A stretch of DNA of 64,000 nt from Flavobacteriales bacterium. GTDB lineage: Bacteria > Bacteroidota > Bacteroidia > Flavobacteriales_D > Sanyastnellaceae. Each line of letters begins with the position of its first letter. The first letter of the stretch is position 1. Location of the stretch: the NCBI GenBank assembly GCA_022447625.1, contig JAKVAX010000005.1, forward strand, positions 124,001 to 188,000, in the 5' to 3' direction. Made by a program: the position numbers and the translations under genes. This document shows positions 1 to 9,668 of this stretch, in pieces. Below the pieces are notes generated by a model. The model was not told where the DNA came from. It was given only the letters and a program-made list of their open reading frames with translations, and searched no databases.

Positions 1-1250
1 GGGTTAGCCCAGACGGACGAGAATTTGCCTTGATGGGTAAAGACAATGGAACAGCATTCGTTGAGATTACTGATCCGGCCAATCCCGTTCTTATTGGAAC
101 ATTGGCAACGCATACAACGAATAGCCTTTGGCGAGACATTAAGGTATATGAAAACCATGCCTACATCGTGTCTGAAGCACCTGGCCACGGTATGCAGGTG
201 TTCAACCTGATGCAGCTAACTTCAGCAGTAGATGTGCCAGTAATTTTTGAAGCGACTACTCACTACGACAGCTTCGGAAATAGTCACAACATCGTTATCA
301 ACGAAGAAACAGGCTACGCATACGCAGTTGGAACGAGTACCTTTGGTGGTGGTTTACACATTATAGACATCTCAGATCCATTAAACCTTGTTTTGGTTGG
401 TGAGTTCGCAGAAGACGGGTACACTCACGATGCGCAGGTGGTTATTTATGATGGTCCTGACGGGGCATACTCTGGTAAGGAAATTGCCTTTGCATACAAC
501 GAAGACAATATTGCCATCGTTGATGTTACCGATAAGACGGATTGCCAGCTAATCTCTTCGGTATCGTATGACCTTATTGGTTACACACATCAAGGGTGGC
601 TGACTGAAGATCATCGTTTCATGCTCGTAGATGACGAGTTGGATGAGAGTGATTTCGAAATCAATACGAGAACTTACATCTACAACGTAGAAGACCTCAC
701 AAACCCAATTGAATTGGGTTGGTTTGAGAGCGATATTGAATCTGCTGACCACAACCAGTATACCTTGAATGGTCTTGCATACCAGTCAAACTACATGGGT
801 GGACTTCGCATCCTAGACCTCTCAGACGTAGAGAATGGGAACTTGGAAGAAGTAGCGTACTTCGACACAAACCCTGAGTCAAACGGAAACTTTTTCTGGG
901 GATCATGGAGCAACTACCCATACCTCCCAAGTCAGAATATCATAGTGAGCACATTCTCACACATGTTCGTTGTCCGATTGGAGAATATTGTATCTACACC
1001 TTCTATAAACCCAACAGAAGAGTTGACGGTATACCCAAATCCTGCCTCAGATCAAATGAGTATCGAATGGGAAGGAGGGAAGCTTGAGTCATTGAGCTTG
1101 ATTAACTCTCTCGGACAAACCGTTCGTACGTTGCCAGAACTTAATGCAGCTTCAGGACGTATGACCATCGAACTGGGGGATCTTCCTTCAGGAATGTATA
1201 TTCTTCAGAACGCGAGTGGATCAATCACTCAGCGTGTGATTAAACAATAA
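1..1250 (+). CDS. Choice-of-anchor B / LVIVD beta-propeller protein with T9SS sorting domain (5' end outside window)
   Basis: The reading frame is open back to base 3, and the residues before the first ATG (base 30) align with the next gene, so the true start lies upstream of the window. The visible ~415 residues carry LVIVD-type propeller blades (repeated phrases such as FVEITDPANPV, HIIDISDP, IAIVDVTD). The last ~75 residues form a T9SS type A sorting domain starting near TVYPNPASD and ending RVIKQ. This suggests export by T9SS and attachment or release at the cell surface. It is a paralogue of the gene 4 bp downstream. Substrate and role are unknown. Confidence 0.85.
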   Translation, partial: VSPDGREFALMGKDNGTAFVEITDPANPVLIGTLATHTTNSLWRDIKVYENHAYIVSEAPGHGMQVFNLMQLTSAVDVPVIFEATTHYDSFGNSHNIVINEETGYAYAVGTSTFGGGLHIIDISDPLNLVLVGEFAEDGYTHDAQVVIYDGPDGAYSGKEIAFAYNEDNIAIVDVTDKTDCQLISSVSYDLIGYTHQGWLTEDHRFMLVDDELDESDFEINTRTYIYNVEDLTNPIELGWFESDIESADHNQYTLNGLAYQSNYMGGLRILDLSDVENGNLEEVAYFDTNPESNGNFFWGSWSNYPYLPSQNIIVSTFSHMFVVRLENIVSTPSINPTEELTVYPNPASDQMSIEWEGGKLESLSLINSLGQTVRTLPELNAASGRMTIELGDLPSGMYILQNASGSITQRVIKQ

Positions 1251-1254
1251 GAAG

Positions 1255-3228
1255 ATGAAAAGAAGCGTTCTATTCGCTCTAATGAGTGTTTTCACTTTTG
1301 GTGGAATCAATGCTCAAACCCTTTGTGAAACTGGATTCGCAGGTGAATTCCCATGTGAAAACGTTGACATGTGGGCTTTCTTGTCTCTTGATGAACTAGG
1401 TGGCGCAGCCAATCTCAACGACATATGGGGATGGGAAGACATTGCTAGCGGTCGCGAATTTGCTGTGGTGTGCAAGTCGAACGGAACGGCCTTCGTTGAA
1501 GTGACTGATCCAGCGAACCCTATTTATCTGGGAAGCTTGCCGACGCATACACAGAATAGCCTCTGGCGTGATGCTAAAGTATTCCAAAACCATGCTTTCA
1601 TCGTTTCAGAAGCGCAAGATCACGGAATGCAGGTGTTCGATTTGACACAACTTCTTTCGGTAACTGATCCTCCAGTTGATTTCACTGAGACGGCTCATTA
1701 TGACGGACATGGGCGTGCACACAACATCGTGATGAATGAAGAAACTGGATATGCCTACAGCGTAGGTACTAGCTCATTCGATGGCGGACTTTTCATTATT
1801 GATGTCAATGATCCGGTGAACCCAGTAATCGCAGGTGACTTTGCTGAAGACGGCTACACACACGACGCTCAAATCGTGAACTACACAGGGCCTGACAAAG
1901 ATTACTGTGGACGTGAGATTTGCTTCGCATGTAATGAGAATACGTTGACGATTGTTGATGTGACAGACAAAGAAGATTGTCAACTGCTAGCTGCAGAAGG
2001 ATACGATGACACAGGGTACTCGCATCAAGGGTGGCTTACTGAGGATCAGCGTTACTTCCTTCTTGGAGACGAGACAGATGAGCTAAGTGGACTGGCAGAG
2101 AATACGCGCACACTACTTTGGGATGTACGTGATCTTGATAACCCAGTGTTGATTGATGTGTATGAAGGGCCAACAACAAGTATCGATCACAACTTGTACA
2201 TCCGATGGGAAATGGCTTTCCAGAGTAATTACCGCAGCGGTCTTCGCGTACTTGATGTGACTGATGCCCGCCAAGCTGAGCTCTCAGAAATCGCTTACTT
2301 TGATGTGCAGCCTTCGGACAACAATGCCTCTTTCTCGGGTACTTGGAGTAACTACCCATACTTTCGTAGTGGAACAGTTGTAGTAACAGATATGTATGCA
2401 GGACTCTTTATACTTCGTCCGCGTATCGCTACTATCCAAGGGTATGTTGAAGTTCTTTCTACTGAAGACGAAGCTTCATTGAACGCTTTCGTGAGCTACG
2501 CAGCTGAAGAAGCTACTGTTGATTATTCAGGTTTGCCTTCAGGGGTGACAGCTACAGTAAACAATGCTGTGTTGCCTGGACCGATTCAAGTTGACTTGGC
2601 TGGTCTTTCAAGCCTTGCAGCAGGGGATTACATATTTACGATGTCTGTGACACATGATGGTCAAACGCTTGAGCGTGAAGTGACAATTACAATTTCAGAA
2701 GATACGCCGCTGGCTGTGACAGCTCTTGGCCCCGAAGACGTGACGATCCAACCATTCGGTATTGAGCTTTCATGGGAGTCAAATGTGGAAGGAGCAGAAT
2801 ACTTCGTTGAAGTAGCTGATTCTGATGATTTCTCTACCATCGTTCACTCAGAAACAACTTCTGAGACGATGGTTACCATTCCATTTGATCTTCCTGATGG
2901 AGACTACTTCTGGCGTGTAACAGCCTCTGGAAGCTGTGATACCGGAGCAGAATCAGATGTGACATCTTTCACGGTACTCTTTGTATCCGTAGAAGAACAA
3001 CTTGCGAATAGCATCAAAGCATTCCCAAATCCTGTGACTGATCAATTGATTGTTTTGTTTGATTCGCCTAACGGCGGAACGCTAACGCTTACAGATAGCC
3101 AAGGACGAATTGTACACACCGAAAACGTGACTCAATCTCGTTTGGAGATCAACACTTCGCAGTTATCAACAGGAGTTTATACTCTACAGATTGACGGGAT
3201 TCGAGCAAAGAAGATCATAAAGAAATAA
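1255..3228 (+). CDS. Choice-of-anchor B / LVIVD beta-propeller protein with extra Ig-like region and T9SS sorting domain
   Basis: This 657-aa protein starts with a Sec signal peptide (MKRSVLFALMSVFTFGGINA). Residues ~20-385 form an LVIVD propeller closely similar to the upstream gene, including shared NGTAFVE-TDPANP and NSLWRD phrases. An insertion of ~200 residues follows (Ig/fibronectin-like beta segments, e.g. SWESNVEGAEYFVEVADS). The C-terminus is a T9SS type A domain (AFPNPVTDQL ... KKIIKK). It lies only 4 bp after its paralogue, so the pair is probably one transcript and a tandem duplication. Its stop codon abuts the convergent phhA stop with no spacer. Confidence 0.85.
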   Translation: MKRSVLFALMSVFTFGGINAQTLCETGFAGEFPCENVDMWAFLSLDELGGAANLNDIWGWEDIASGREFAVVCKSNGTAFVEVTDPANPIYLGSLPTHTQNSLWRDAKVFQNHAFIVSEAQDHGMQVFDLTQLLSVTDPPVDFTETAHYDGHGRAHNIVMNEETGYAYSVGTSSFDGGLFIIDVNDPVNPVIAGDFAEDGYTHDAQIVNYTGPDKDYCGREICFACNENTLTIVDVTDKEDCQLLAAEGYDDTGYSHQGWLTEDQRYFLLGDETDELSGLAENTRTLLWDVRDLDNPVLIDVYEGPTTSIDHNLYIRWEMAFQSNYRSGLRVLDVTDARQAELSEIAYFDVQPSDNNASFSGTWSNYPYFRSGTVVVTDMYAGLFILRPRIATIQGYVEVLSTEDEASLNAFVSYAAEEATVDYSGLPSGVTATVNNAVLPGPIQVDLAGLSSLAAGDYIFTMSVTHDGQTLEREVTITISEDTPLAVTALGPEDVTIQPFGIELSWESNVEGAEYFVEVADSDDFSTIVHSETTSETMVTIPFDLPDGDYFWRVTASGSCDTGAESDVTSFTVLFVSVEEQLANSIKAFPNPVTDQLIVLFDSPNGGTLTLTDSQGRIVHTENVTQSRLEINTSQLSTGVYTLQIDGIRAKKIIKK

Positions 3229-3972
3229 TCAGCGTACAATTGCTGGTGTGATGTCGAGGCCTTCAGAAATGAGGGCCTCGAGTCGTTCCACAGCATTATA
3301 TAAGTCTGAGAATTCCTGAATCACGTAGTATTCCATCTGGATTTCGTTATTCACGAAAGCGTGATTAATCACTTGGTCAAGGTCAAAGGGGTGTTTCGTG
3401 ATTTTGTTCTCGAATACATGATTCGTTTCACCGAACGATGAAATGATCCCTGCACCGTAAATCTGTTCTTGTCCTTGAATTGCTGAAAGACCGAATTCAA
3501 CCGTAAACCAGTACAATCGTTGCAACGCTGTTAATACGATAGGTTCATTCAAGTGATTGGCTCCAATCTTCCCAAAATGCTCCATGAAAGATGCGAACAC
3601 ATCATCAAGTAGGAGAGGAAGATGGCCAAAGATGTCATGAAACATGTCAGGCTCTTCTAGGTAATCAAGTTGAGCCTTCGTTCTTAACCACGTGCTACTG
3701 CACCATTTCTTCTCTGAAAGAAGTGAAAAGAACTCCTCAACAGAGATAAGTCCTGGCACAACATGAATCTCCCATCCATTCCGCGAATACATGAATTCGT
3801 TGACTTTCTCAAAGGCTGGAATATGCTCTGCATTGAGAACAGGTGCGAAGGATTCGAGACAACGCAAGTAGTGGACGTCACACTTACCTTGAAGATTCTG
3901 AATCTGACGTTCAAATAGGATGTTCCAGACCTCTTGGTCTTCTGGAGTGTACTTGTGGTATTGCTGTTTCAT
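3229..3972 (-). CDS. phhA: Phenylalanine 4-monooxygenase
   Basis: Aromatic amino acid hydroxylase of the short bacterial type (247 aa from the ATG at 3972), converting phenylalanine to tyrosine with tetrahydropterin and non-haem iron. The iron-binding facial triad region is visible as FHDIFGHLPLL (two His), with a downstream Glu in the YWFTVEFGL segment. I chose the start MKQQYHKYTPED because family members begin close to this sequence. The frame is also open to an upstream ATG at 4020, which would add 16 residues rich in Phe across a terminator-like hairpin (see findings). It is convergent with the upstream propeller gene. Confidence 0.9.
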   Translation of the reverse strand: MKQQYHKYTPEDQEVWNILFERQIQNLQGKCDVHYLRCLESFAPVLNAEHIPAFEKVNEFMYSRNGWEIHVVPGLISVEEFFSLLSEKKWCSSTWLRTKAQLDYLEEPDMFHDIFGHLPLLLDDVFASFMEHFGKIGANHLNEPIVLTALQRLYWFTVEFGLSAIQGQEQIYGAGIISSFGETNHVFENKITKHPFDLDQVINHAFVNNEIQMEYYVIQEFSDLYNAVERLEALISEGLDITPAIVR

Positions 3973-3984
3973 GGCACAAAAAAA

Positions 3985-4001
3985 CCCCGCGAGCTGCGGG
4001 G
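3985..4001. terminator. GC-rich hairpin flanked by T/A runs in the phhA leader
   Basis: The stem CCCCGC/GCGGGG has a 5-nt loop and is followed on the minus strand by seven T residues, ending 4 nt before the phhA start codon at 3972. A-runs lie on both sides, so it looks like a bidirectional intrinsic terminator. Its position directly before a start codon, on the coding strand of phhA, makes an attenuator possible. No other gene lies between it and the clpC terminator at 4103-4120. Confidence 0.6.
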
Positions 4002-4102
4002 AAAAAAAACAAAAAAACATCCGTATCAGCTTCGTTATCGAATGACTAGTACAGAATAATATGTTAGTGTTGTTAGCACGAGCGAAAGATAGGAAAAGAA
4101 AA

Positions 4103-4120
4103 AGGACTCCGAAGAGTCCT
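4103..4120 (-). terminator. Intrinsic terminator of clpC
   Basis: AGGACT/AGTCCT stem with a short loop, flanked by A and T runs, 8 bp downstream of the clpC stop codon. Confidence 0.7.
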
Positions 4121-4127
4121 TTTCAAT

Positions 4128-6749
4128 TTATTCATCATCTGAAGATGATTCAGCGCTAGGGGCCTCCTTCGCGTCATCTGAGGCTTTGGAGGATTTCTTA
4201 GCCCCCCCTTTCTTCACCTTAACGGTGATTTCCTCTTTCTTCGAGTCATAGTCTACAAGAATGCTGTCACCTTCTTTGAGGTTAGCATTGATGATCTCTT
4301 CCGCAAGCGGATCTTCGAGGTATTTCTGGATAGAACGCTTCAACGGACGAGCACCAAACTTATCATCGAATCCTTTGTCTGCAATGAAGTCTTTCGCCTT
4401 CTCAGTCAATTCGATGTGGTATCCAAGTCCTTTCACGCGGTCGAACAACTTATCCAGTTCGAGATCAATGATCTCATGGATATGTTCACGGCTCAATGAG
4501 CTAAACATGATAATATCGTCGATGCGGTTCAAGAATTCTGGTGCGAATGCACGTTTCAGTGCTCCTTCGATGACACTCTTACGATCATCCTGTTCGCGGT
4601 CTGCTTTTGCATTCGTTCCGAATCCAACTCCGGTTCCGAAATCTTGAAGCTGACGTGCTCCGATGTTCGAAGTCATGATGATAACTGTGTTACGGAAGTC
4701 GATCTTACGACCAAGTGAATCCGTAAGCTGTCCGTCATCAAGTGCTTGAAGCAACAAGTTGAATACGTCAGGGTGTGCCTTTTCGATCTCATCTAGAAGA
4801 ACGATCGAGTAGGGGCGACGACGTACTTTCTCAGTCAACTGACCACCCTCTTCGTATCCGATGTATCCCGGTGGTGCTCCAATTAAACGAGAAACGGCAA
4901 ATTTCTCCATGTACTCACTCATATCGATACGAATTAACGCTTCTTCTGAGTCGAACATGAATTTCGCTAATTCCTTTGCTAGTTGTGTTTTACCAACACC
5001 TGTAGGTCCAAGGAAGATGAATGATCCAATCGGTTTGTTTGGGTCTTTCAATCCGGCGCGGTTACGCTTGATCGCCTTCACGACTTTCTTAATCGCAACG
5101 TTTTGTCCGATCACACGTCCGTCGAGAGACTCTTCCATGCGTGCTAGACGTCCGCTTTCTTTCTCAGCGATACGTTGCACTGGAATCCCAGTCATCATGG
5201 CAACGACTTCTTCCACATGGTCAGCAGTCACTGTTTCACGATGGTTCTTAGATTCTTCCTCCCACTTGTTTTTAGCGGCATCAAGTTGATCTAAGAGCTG
5301 GCGTTCTTTATCTCGAAGTTTTGCAGCCTCTTCATACTTCTGGCTGCGTACTACTTGATTCTTTTCTTCCTTCACATCTTCGATCTTCCCTTCGATATCG
5401 ATGATTTCTTTCGGGACGTTGATGTTATTAAGGTGTACACGAGAACCTACTTCGTCAAGGGCGTCAATGGCCTTGTCTGGAAGGTGGCGATCCGTGATGT
5501 AACGGCTTGTCAACGAAACACAAGCTTCAACAGCATCATCAGTGTAAGAAACACTGTGGTGGTCTTCGTACTTGTCTTTAATATTGTTCAAAATCTGAAC
5601 CGTTTCTTCAACTGAAGTAGGCTCTACCATCACCTTTTGGAAACGACGCTCAAGGGCACCATCTTTTTCGATGTGTTGGCGGTACTCGTCAAGTGTAGTG
5701 GCACCAACACATTGAATTTCTCCTCGTGCTAGGGCAGGCTTGAACATGTTCGAAGCATCAAGTGAACCGCTTGCTCCACCAGCTCCTACTATCGTATGGA
5801 TCTCATCTATGAAGAGGATCACGTTCGGAGACTTTTCAAGCTCGTTCATCACGGCTTTCATACGTTCCTCGAACTGACCACGGTATTTCGTTCCTGCGAC
5901 GAGAGATGCGATATCCAACGTTACAATACGCTTTCCAAAAAGCACACGAGACACTTTCTTCTGGATGATGCGAAGTGCAAGTCCTTCCGCGATAGCGCTT
6001 TTACCTACACCTGGCTCACCAATAAGGATGGGGTTGTTCTTTTTACGGCGAGAAAGGATCTGCGAAACTCGCTCGATTTCCTTTTCACGTCCTACAATAG
6101 GGTCTAGCTTATCTTCTTCAGCTAGCTTGGTAAGGTCACGTCCAAAGTTATCTAGGACTGGTGTCTTACTCTTAGAATCTCCAGGCTTCTTAGCACCGCC
6201 GCCTCCGCCAGTGCTTCCAAATCCGCGATCATCGTCATCGTCTGGTGAGCTTGGGAATTCTGATTTCGGGATGTCGCTTTCTGCGTTCTCCATAAGAATT
6301 GATTCGAATTCGTCTTTAGCTGACTCGTAGTTCACGTCAAGTGCGTGCAGCGACTTGGTAGCTACGTTGTCTTCATCTTTTAATATTGAAAGCAAAAGGT
6401 GCTCGGTTCCAATAACCGGGCTCTTGAAGATCTTTGCCTCTAGGTAGGTGATCTTCAGGATTTTTTCTGCCTGTTTTACGAGGGGAATATTCCCTTGGCT
6501 TGCCGCCTTCGAAGAATGAGAAGAGATCGACCCTTCTACCAGCTTGCGCAGGCGTCCAAGATCAACGTTCAACCCTTCTAGAATTCGGATAGCAGTTCCC
6601 TCTCCCTCGCGGATGATACCTAGTAATAGGTGCTCAACCCCGATATAATTATGCCCAAGACGGATTGCTTCCTCTCGCGAGTAGGTAATGACGTCTCGTA
6701 CACGTGGTGAGAATTTTGCATCCATATATGAGTCTCTACTGTTTTCCAT
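4128..6749 (-). CDS. clpC: ATP-dependent Clp protease ATP-binding subunit ClpC
   Basis: This 873-aa Hsp100 AAA+ unfoldase feeds substrates to ClpP. Two Clp_N repeats lie within residues ~1-145. AAA1 has Walker A GEPGVGKS near residue 245 and a Walker B-type LFIDEIHT. A UVR-like coiled segment (KYEEAAKLRDKERQLL) lies near 480, which separates ClpC from ClpA/ClpB. AAA2 has Walker A GPTGVGKT near 580, and the C-terminal D2-small domain ends in an acidic, Lys/Ser-rich tail. Length fits ClpC. A TATATTTG -7 element lies ~38 nt upstream, and a terminator follows directly. It is divergent from gyrA. Confidence 0.96.
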   Translation of the reverse strand: MENSRDSYMDAKFSPRVRDVITYSREEAIRLGHNYIGVEHLLLGIIREGEGTAIRILEGLNVDLGRLRKLVEGSISSHSSKAASQGNIPLVKQAEKILKITYLEAKIFKSPVIGTEHLLLSILKDEDNVATKSLHALDVNYESAKDEFESILMENAESDIPKSEFPSSPDDDDDRGFGSTGGGGGAKKPGDSKSKTPVLDNFGRDLTKLAEEDKLDPIVGREKEIERVSQILSRRKKNNPILIGEPGVGKSAIAEGLALRIIQKKVSRVLFGKRIVTLDIASLVAGTKYRGQFEERMKAVMNELEKSPNVILFIDEIHTIVGAGGASGSLDASNMFKPALARGEIQCVGATTLDEYRQHIEKDGALERRFQKVMVEPTSVEETVQILNNIKDKYEDHHSVSYTDDAVEACVSLTSRYITDRHLPDKAIDALDEVGSRVHLNNINVPKEIIDIEGKIEDVKEEKNQVVRSQKYEEAAKLRDKERQLLDQLDAAKNKWEEESKNHRETVTADHVEEVVAMMTGIPVQRIAEKESGRLARMEESLDGRVIGQNVAIKKVVKAIKRNRAGLKDPNKPIGSFIFLGPTGVGKTQLAKELAKFMFDSEEALIRIDMSEYMEKFAVSRLIGAPPGYIGYEEGGQLTEKVRRRPYSIVLLDEIEKAHPDVFNLLLQALDDGQLTDSLGRKIDFRNTVIIMTSNIGARQLQDFGTGVGFGTNAKADREQDDRKSVIEGALKRAFAPEFLNRIDDIIMFSSLSREHIHEIIDLELDKLFDRVKGLGYHIELTEKAKDFIADKGFDDKFGARPLKRSIQKYLEDPLAEEIINANLKEGDSILVDYDSKKEEITVKVKKGGAKKSSKASDDAKEAPSAESSSDDE

Positions 6750-6786
6750 TCACTTTAATAAAAATACGCTGAATTGCGTCCTTGTT

Positions 6787-6794
6787 CAAATATA
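6787..6794 (-). promoter_or_regulatory. Probable clpC -7 promoter element
   Basis: On the minus strand the sequence reads TATATTTG, an exact match to the Bacteroidota TAnnTTTG -7 element, 38 bp before the clpC start codon. I did not see a clear TTG -33 partner. Confidence 0.55.
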
Positions 6795-6832
6795 TTCGGC
6801 TCGAATGCTGTAGTCCCTTTCTGAAACGATTT

Positions 6833-6866
6833 TTATCCACACGGAAGTGTGGGATTTTGTGGATAA
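6833..6866. promoter_or_regulatory. Two perfect inverted DnaA boxes in the clpC-gyrA intergenic region
   Basis: TTATCCACA at 6833-6841 and its complement TGTGGATAA at 6858-6866 are both exact DnaA-box consensus sequences. With one extra matching base on each side they form a perfect 10-bp inverted repeat with a 16-nt centre, ~91-124 bp before the gyrA ATG. They may bind DnaA, or form a hairpin in the gyrA leader if transcription starts upstream. Confidence 0.6.
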
Positions 6867-6956
6867 ACGCGGGATTTTGAACAATCACCTCCGAGCCGGA
6901 TTCCGTATTTTCGTCTATCGTATCAAATACTGTGCAAAAACCTTCAGGAAGACGAT

Positions 6957-9512
6957 ATGGCAGAAGGAGAAAAGATAATTAATATCAATATAGAGGACGA
7001 GATGAAGTCGGCCTACATCGATTACTCGATGTCAGTGATCGTAGCTCGTGCTCTTCCAGATGTGCGCGATGGGCTCAAACCCGTGCACAGACGCGTACTC
7101 TACGGTATGTTAGACCTTGGAGTACTTTCGAACAGACCTTATAAAAAGTCCGCAAGAATCGTAGGAGAGGTGCTTGGTAAGTACCACCCACACGGTGACA
7201 GTTCTGTGTATGACACAATGGTCAGAATGGCACAAGACTGGTCTTTGCGCTATCCTATGGTAGACGGACAAGGTAACTTCGGGTCCATCGATGGTGACAA
7301 CCCCGCAGCAATGCGTTACACGGAGGCGCGCCTTCGTAAGATCGCTGAAGAAATGCTTGCTGATCTCGATAAAGAGACGGTAGACTTCTCACCAAACTTC
7401 GATGACTCCCTAAAAGAACCAACTGTTCTACCCGCGAAAATCCCTAACCTCCTTGTTAACGGAGCGAGTGGTATTGCCGTAGGTATGGCAACAAATATGC
7501 CTCCTCATAACCTCACAGAGGTAATCAATGGGGTAACGGCATACATCGACGATAACGACATCACTATTGAAGGGCTAATGGAGCACGTAAAGGCTCCTGA
7601 CTTCCCAACAGGTGGTATTATCTACGGTGTAGAAGGAGTACGTTCTGCTTTTGAAACAGGCCGCGGACGAATTGTTATGCGTGGACGTGCTACGATCGAA
7701 GAGATTCGTGATGGTCGTGAGGCAATCATCGTTACCGAGATTCCATATCAGGTCAACAAGTCTGACATGATTAAGAAGACGGCTGACTTGGTGAACGACA
7801 AGAAAATCGAAGGGATCTCTGAAATCCGAGATGAGTCAGACCGTAAAGGAATGCGCGTTGTGTATGAACTCAAGCGCGATTCAATTCCAAACGTTGTTCT
7901 GAATAAACTCTACAAGTATACTGCGCTACAGACTTCATTTTCAGTGAATAACATTGCGTTGGTAAAGGGACGTCCTCAGATGCTTCATCTGAAAGACCTT
8001 ATCTCCAACTTCGTTGAGCACCGTCATGAGGTAGTTGTGCGACGTACGCAGTACGAGCTGAAAAAAGCCGAAGAAAGAGCGCACATCCTTCAAGGTTTGA
8101 TCATTGCGATCGATAACCTCGACGAGGTCATTGCCCTGATTCGTGGAAGTAAAACTCCAGAGGATGCTCGTACAGGATTGATGGAACGCTTTGAGCTTTC
8201 TGAGATCCAAGCGCGTGCTATCCTTGATATGCGACTGCAGAAACTTACCGGACTTGAGCGCGATAAATTACGTGGTGAGTTCGATGAGTTGATGGCTACC
8301 ATCGCTCGCTTGAAGGAGATTCTTGCTAATAAGGATATCCGAATGGGTATCATCAAGGATGAGCTTGCTGAAATCAAAGAGAAGTATGGTGATGAACGTG
8401 CTTCAGAAATTGAATACAGTAGTGCTGACTTGAGCATCGAGGATATGATTCCAGATGAAAGCGTTGTTATTACGATTTCACACGCTGGTTACATCAAGCG
8501 CACAAAGCTTACAGAATACCGCACACAAACAAGGGGAGGAGTTGGATCGAAAGGATCTTCTACTCGTGATAAAGACTTCCTAGAACACGTGTTTACTGCG
8601 ACGAATCACAATTGGTTGCTGATTTTCACGGAGAAAGGACGTTGTTTCTGGATGCGCATCTTCGAAGTTCCTGAAGGAACGAAAGCTTCGAAAGGACGTG
8701 CGATCCAAAACTTGATCAACATTGAGCAAGACGATAAAGTACTTGCATACATCCCTGTTGGTGACCTTCGTGACGAGGAATACGTTGAAAATAACTTCCT
8801 CATCCTATGTACGAAGCAAGGATTGATCAAAAAGACAAACCTGAAGGCATACAGCCGTCCTCGTTCAAACGGTATCAATGCGATTACCGTAAGGGAAGGA
8901 GATACACTTCTTGACGCGCGTTTGACGAGTGGTGATAACGAAATCATCATGGGGCTGAAGAGTGGTAAGGCCATTCGATTCAATGAGCAAACCGTGCGTG
9001 CCGTGGGTCGAACAGCTCAAGGTGTGAAAGGTGTAACTCTCGGATACGAAGGAGACGAAGTGATCGGAATGGTTTGCGTGAAAGATCCAGAATCAGAAAT
9101 CTTGGTAGTTTCTGAGAAAGGATACGGTAAGCGTTCACCAGTTTCTGATTACCGAATCACCAACCGTGGTGGTAAAGGTGTGAAGACAATCAACGTAACC
9201 GAAAAGACAGGGGAGTTGATCGCCATTCTTAACGTGACAGATGAAAACGACTTGATGATCATCAATAAGTCAGGAATTATCATCCGAATGAAAGTTTCTG
9301 ATTTACGAGTTATGGGACGAGCTACCCAAGGTGTTCGCCTCATCAGCTTACGTGGAAACGACGAGATTGCTTCTGTTGCCAAAGTGCTTCCAGAAGATGA
9401 TGAAGATGAATTACTCGATGAAGAAGGTGCTACCGCGGAAGGAGAAACTCCTGAAGGTGGAGATGACGGCGCTGCTGATGCATCAGGATCAGAGGAATCT
9501 ACAGAGGTATAA
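6957..9512 (+). CDS. gyrA: DNA gyrase subunit A
   Basis: The breakage-reunion subunit of gyrase, 851 aa. The catalytic tyrosine is in MRYTEARL (Tyr121). The quinolone-resistance region reads [10 protein letters not shown] with Ser82 and Asp86 at the E. coli 83/87 positions, i.e. the usual susceptible-type residues. The GyrA-box region at ~524-530 reads QTRGGVG, which marks gyrase rather than topoisomerase IV. Beta-pinwheel blades follow and the C-terminus is very acidic ([11 protein letters not shown]...). The start is the ATG at 6957, with the conserved [20 protein letters not shown] region following. A terminator lies ~25 bp after the stop. Confidence 0.97.
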   Translation: MAEGEKIININIEDEMKSAYIDYSMSVIVARALPDVRDGLKPVHRRVLYGMLDLGVLSNRPYKKSARIVGEVLGKYHPHGDSSVYDTMVRMAQDWSLRYPMVDGQGNFGSIDGDNPAAMRYTEARLRKIAEEMLADLDKETVDFSPNFDDSLKEPTVLPAKIPNLLVNGASGIAVGMATNMPPHNLTEVINGVTAYIDDNDITIEGLMEHVKAPDFPTGGIIYGVEGVRSAFETGRGRIVMRGRATIEEIRDGREAIIVTEIPYQVNKSDMIKKTADLVNDKKIEGISEIRDESDRKGMRVVYELKRDSIPNVVLNKLYKYTALQTSFSVNNIALVKGRPQMLHLKDLISNFVEHRHEVVVRRTQYELKKAEERAHILQGLIIAIDNLDEVIALIRGSKTPEDARTGLMERFELSEIQARAILDMRLQKLTGLERDKLRGEFDELMATIARLKEILANKDIRMGIIKDELAEIKEKYGDERASEIEYSSADLSIEDMIPDESVVITISHAGYIKRTKLTEYRTQTRGGVGSKGSSTRDKDFLEHVFTATNHNWLLIFTEKGRCFWMRIFEVPEGTKASKGRAIQNLINIEQDDKVLAYIPVGDLRDEEYVENNFLILCTKQGLIKKTNLKAYSRPRSNGINAITVREGDTLLDARLTSGDNEIIMGLKSGKAIRFNEQTVRAVGRTAQGVKGVTLGYEGDEVIGMVCVKDPESEILVVSEKGYGKRSPVSDYRITNRGGKGVKTINVTEKTGELIAILNVTDENDLMIINKSGIIIRMKVSDLRVMGRATQGVRLISLRGNDEIASVAKVLPEDDEDELLDEEGATAEGETPEGGDDGAADASGSEESTEV

Positions 9513-9536
9513 AGTCCTAAGAAACATAGATAAGAA

Positions 9537-9565
9537 GGCTACTCCCGAGAGTGGCCTTTTTTATT
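9537..9565 (+). terminator. Intrinsic terminator of gyrA
   Basis: GGCTACTC/GAGTGGCC stem (one G-T wobble) followed by six T residues. Confidence 0.75.
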
Positions 9566-9668
9566 TCGCTGTTAGAAATGATGATAATAATCGACCTTTG
9601 GCAAGCAATTTGATTAGCTACAGGTGGAAGTTTTATAATTTAGCAACTGATAACCCTAAGGAACGAAA

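Noticed and set aside
1441-1460. A GCTAGCGGTCGCGAA string resembling the dispersed 13-mer
   Set aside because: It has two inserted bases and falls in a conserved part of the propeller (GREF), so it is probably coding constraint.
5965-6330. Long antisense reading frame opposite clpC
   Set aside because: It is a codon-bias shadow of clpC, with Ser/Pro-rich low-complexity sequence and no start signal.
6833-6866. Chromosomal origin between clpC and gyrA
   Set aside because: Only two DnaA boxes and no AT-rich unwinding stretch; no dnaA, rpmH or similar marker nearby. Kept only as regulatory sites.
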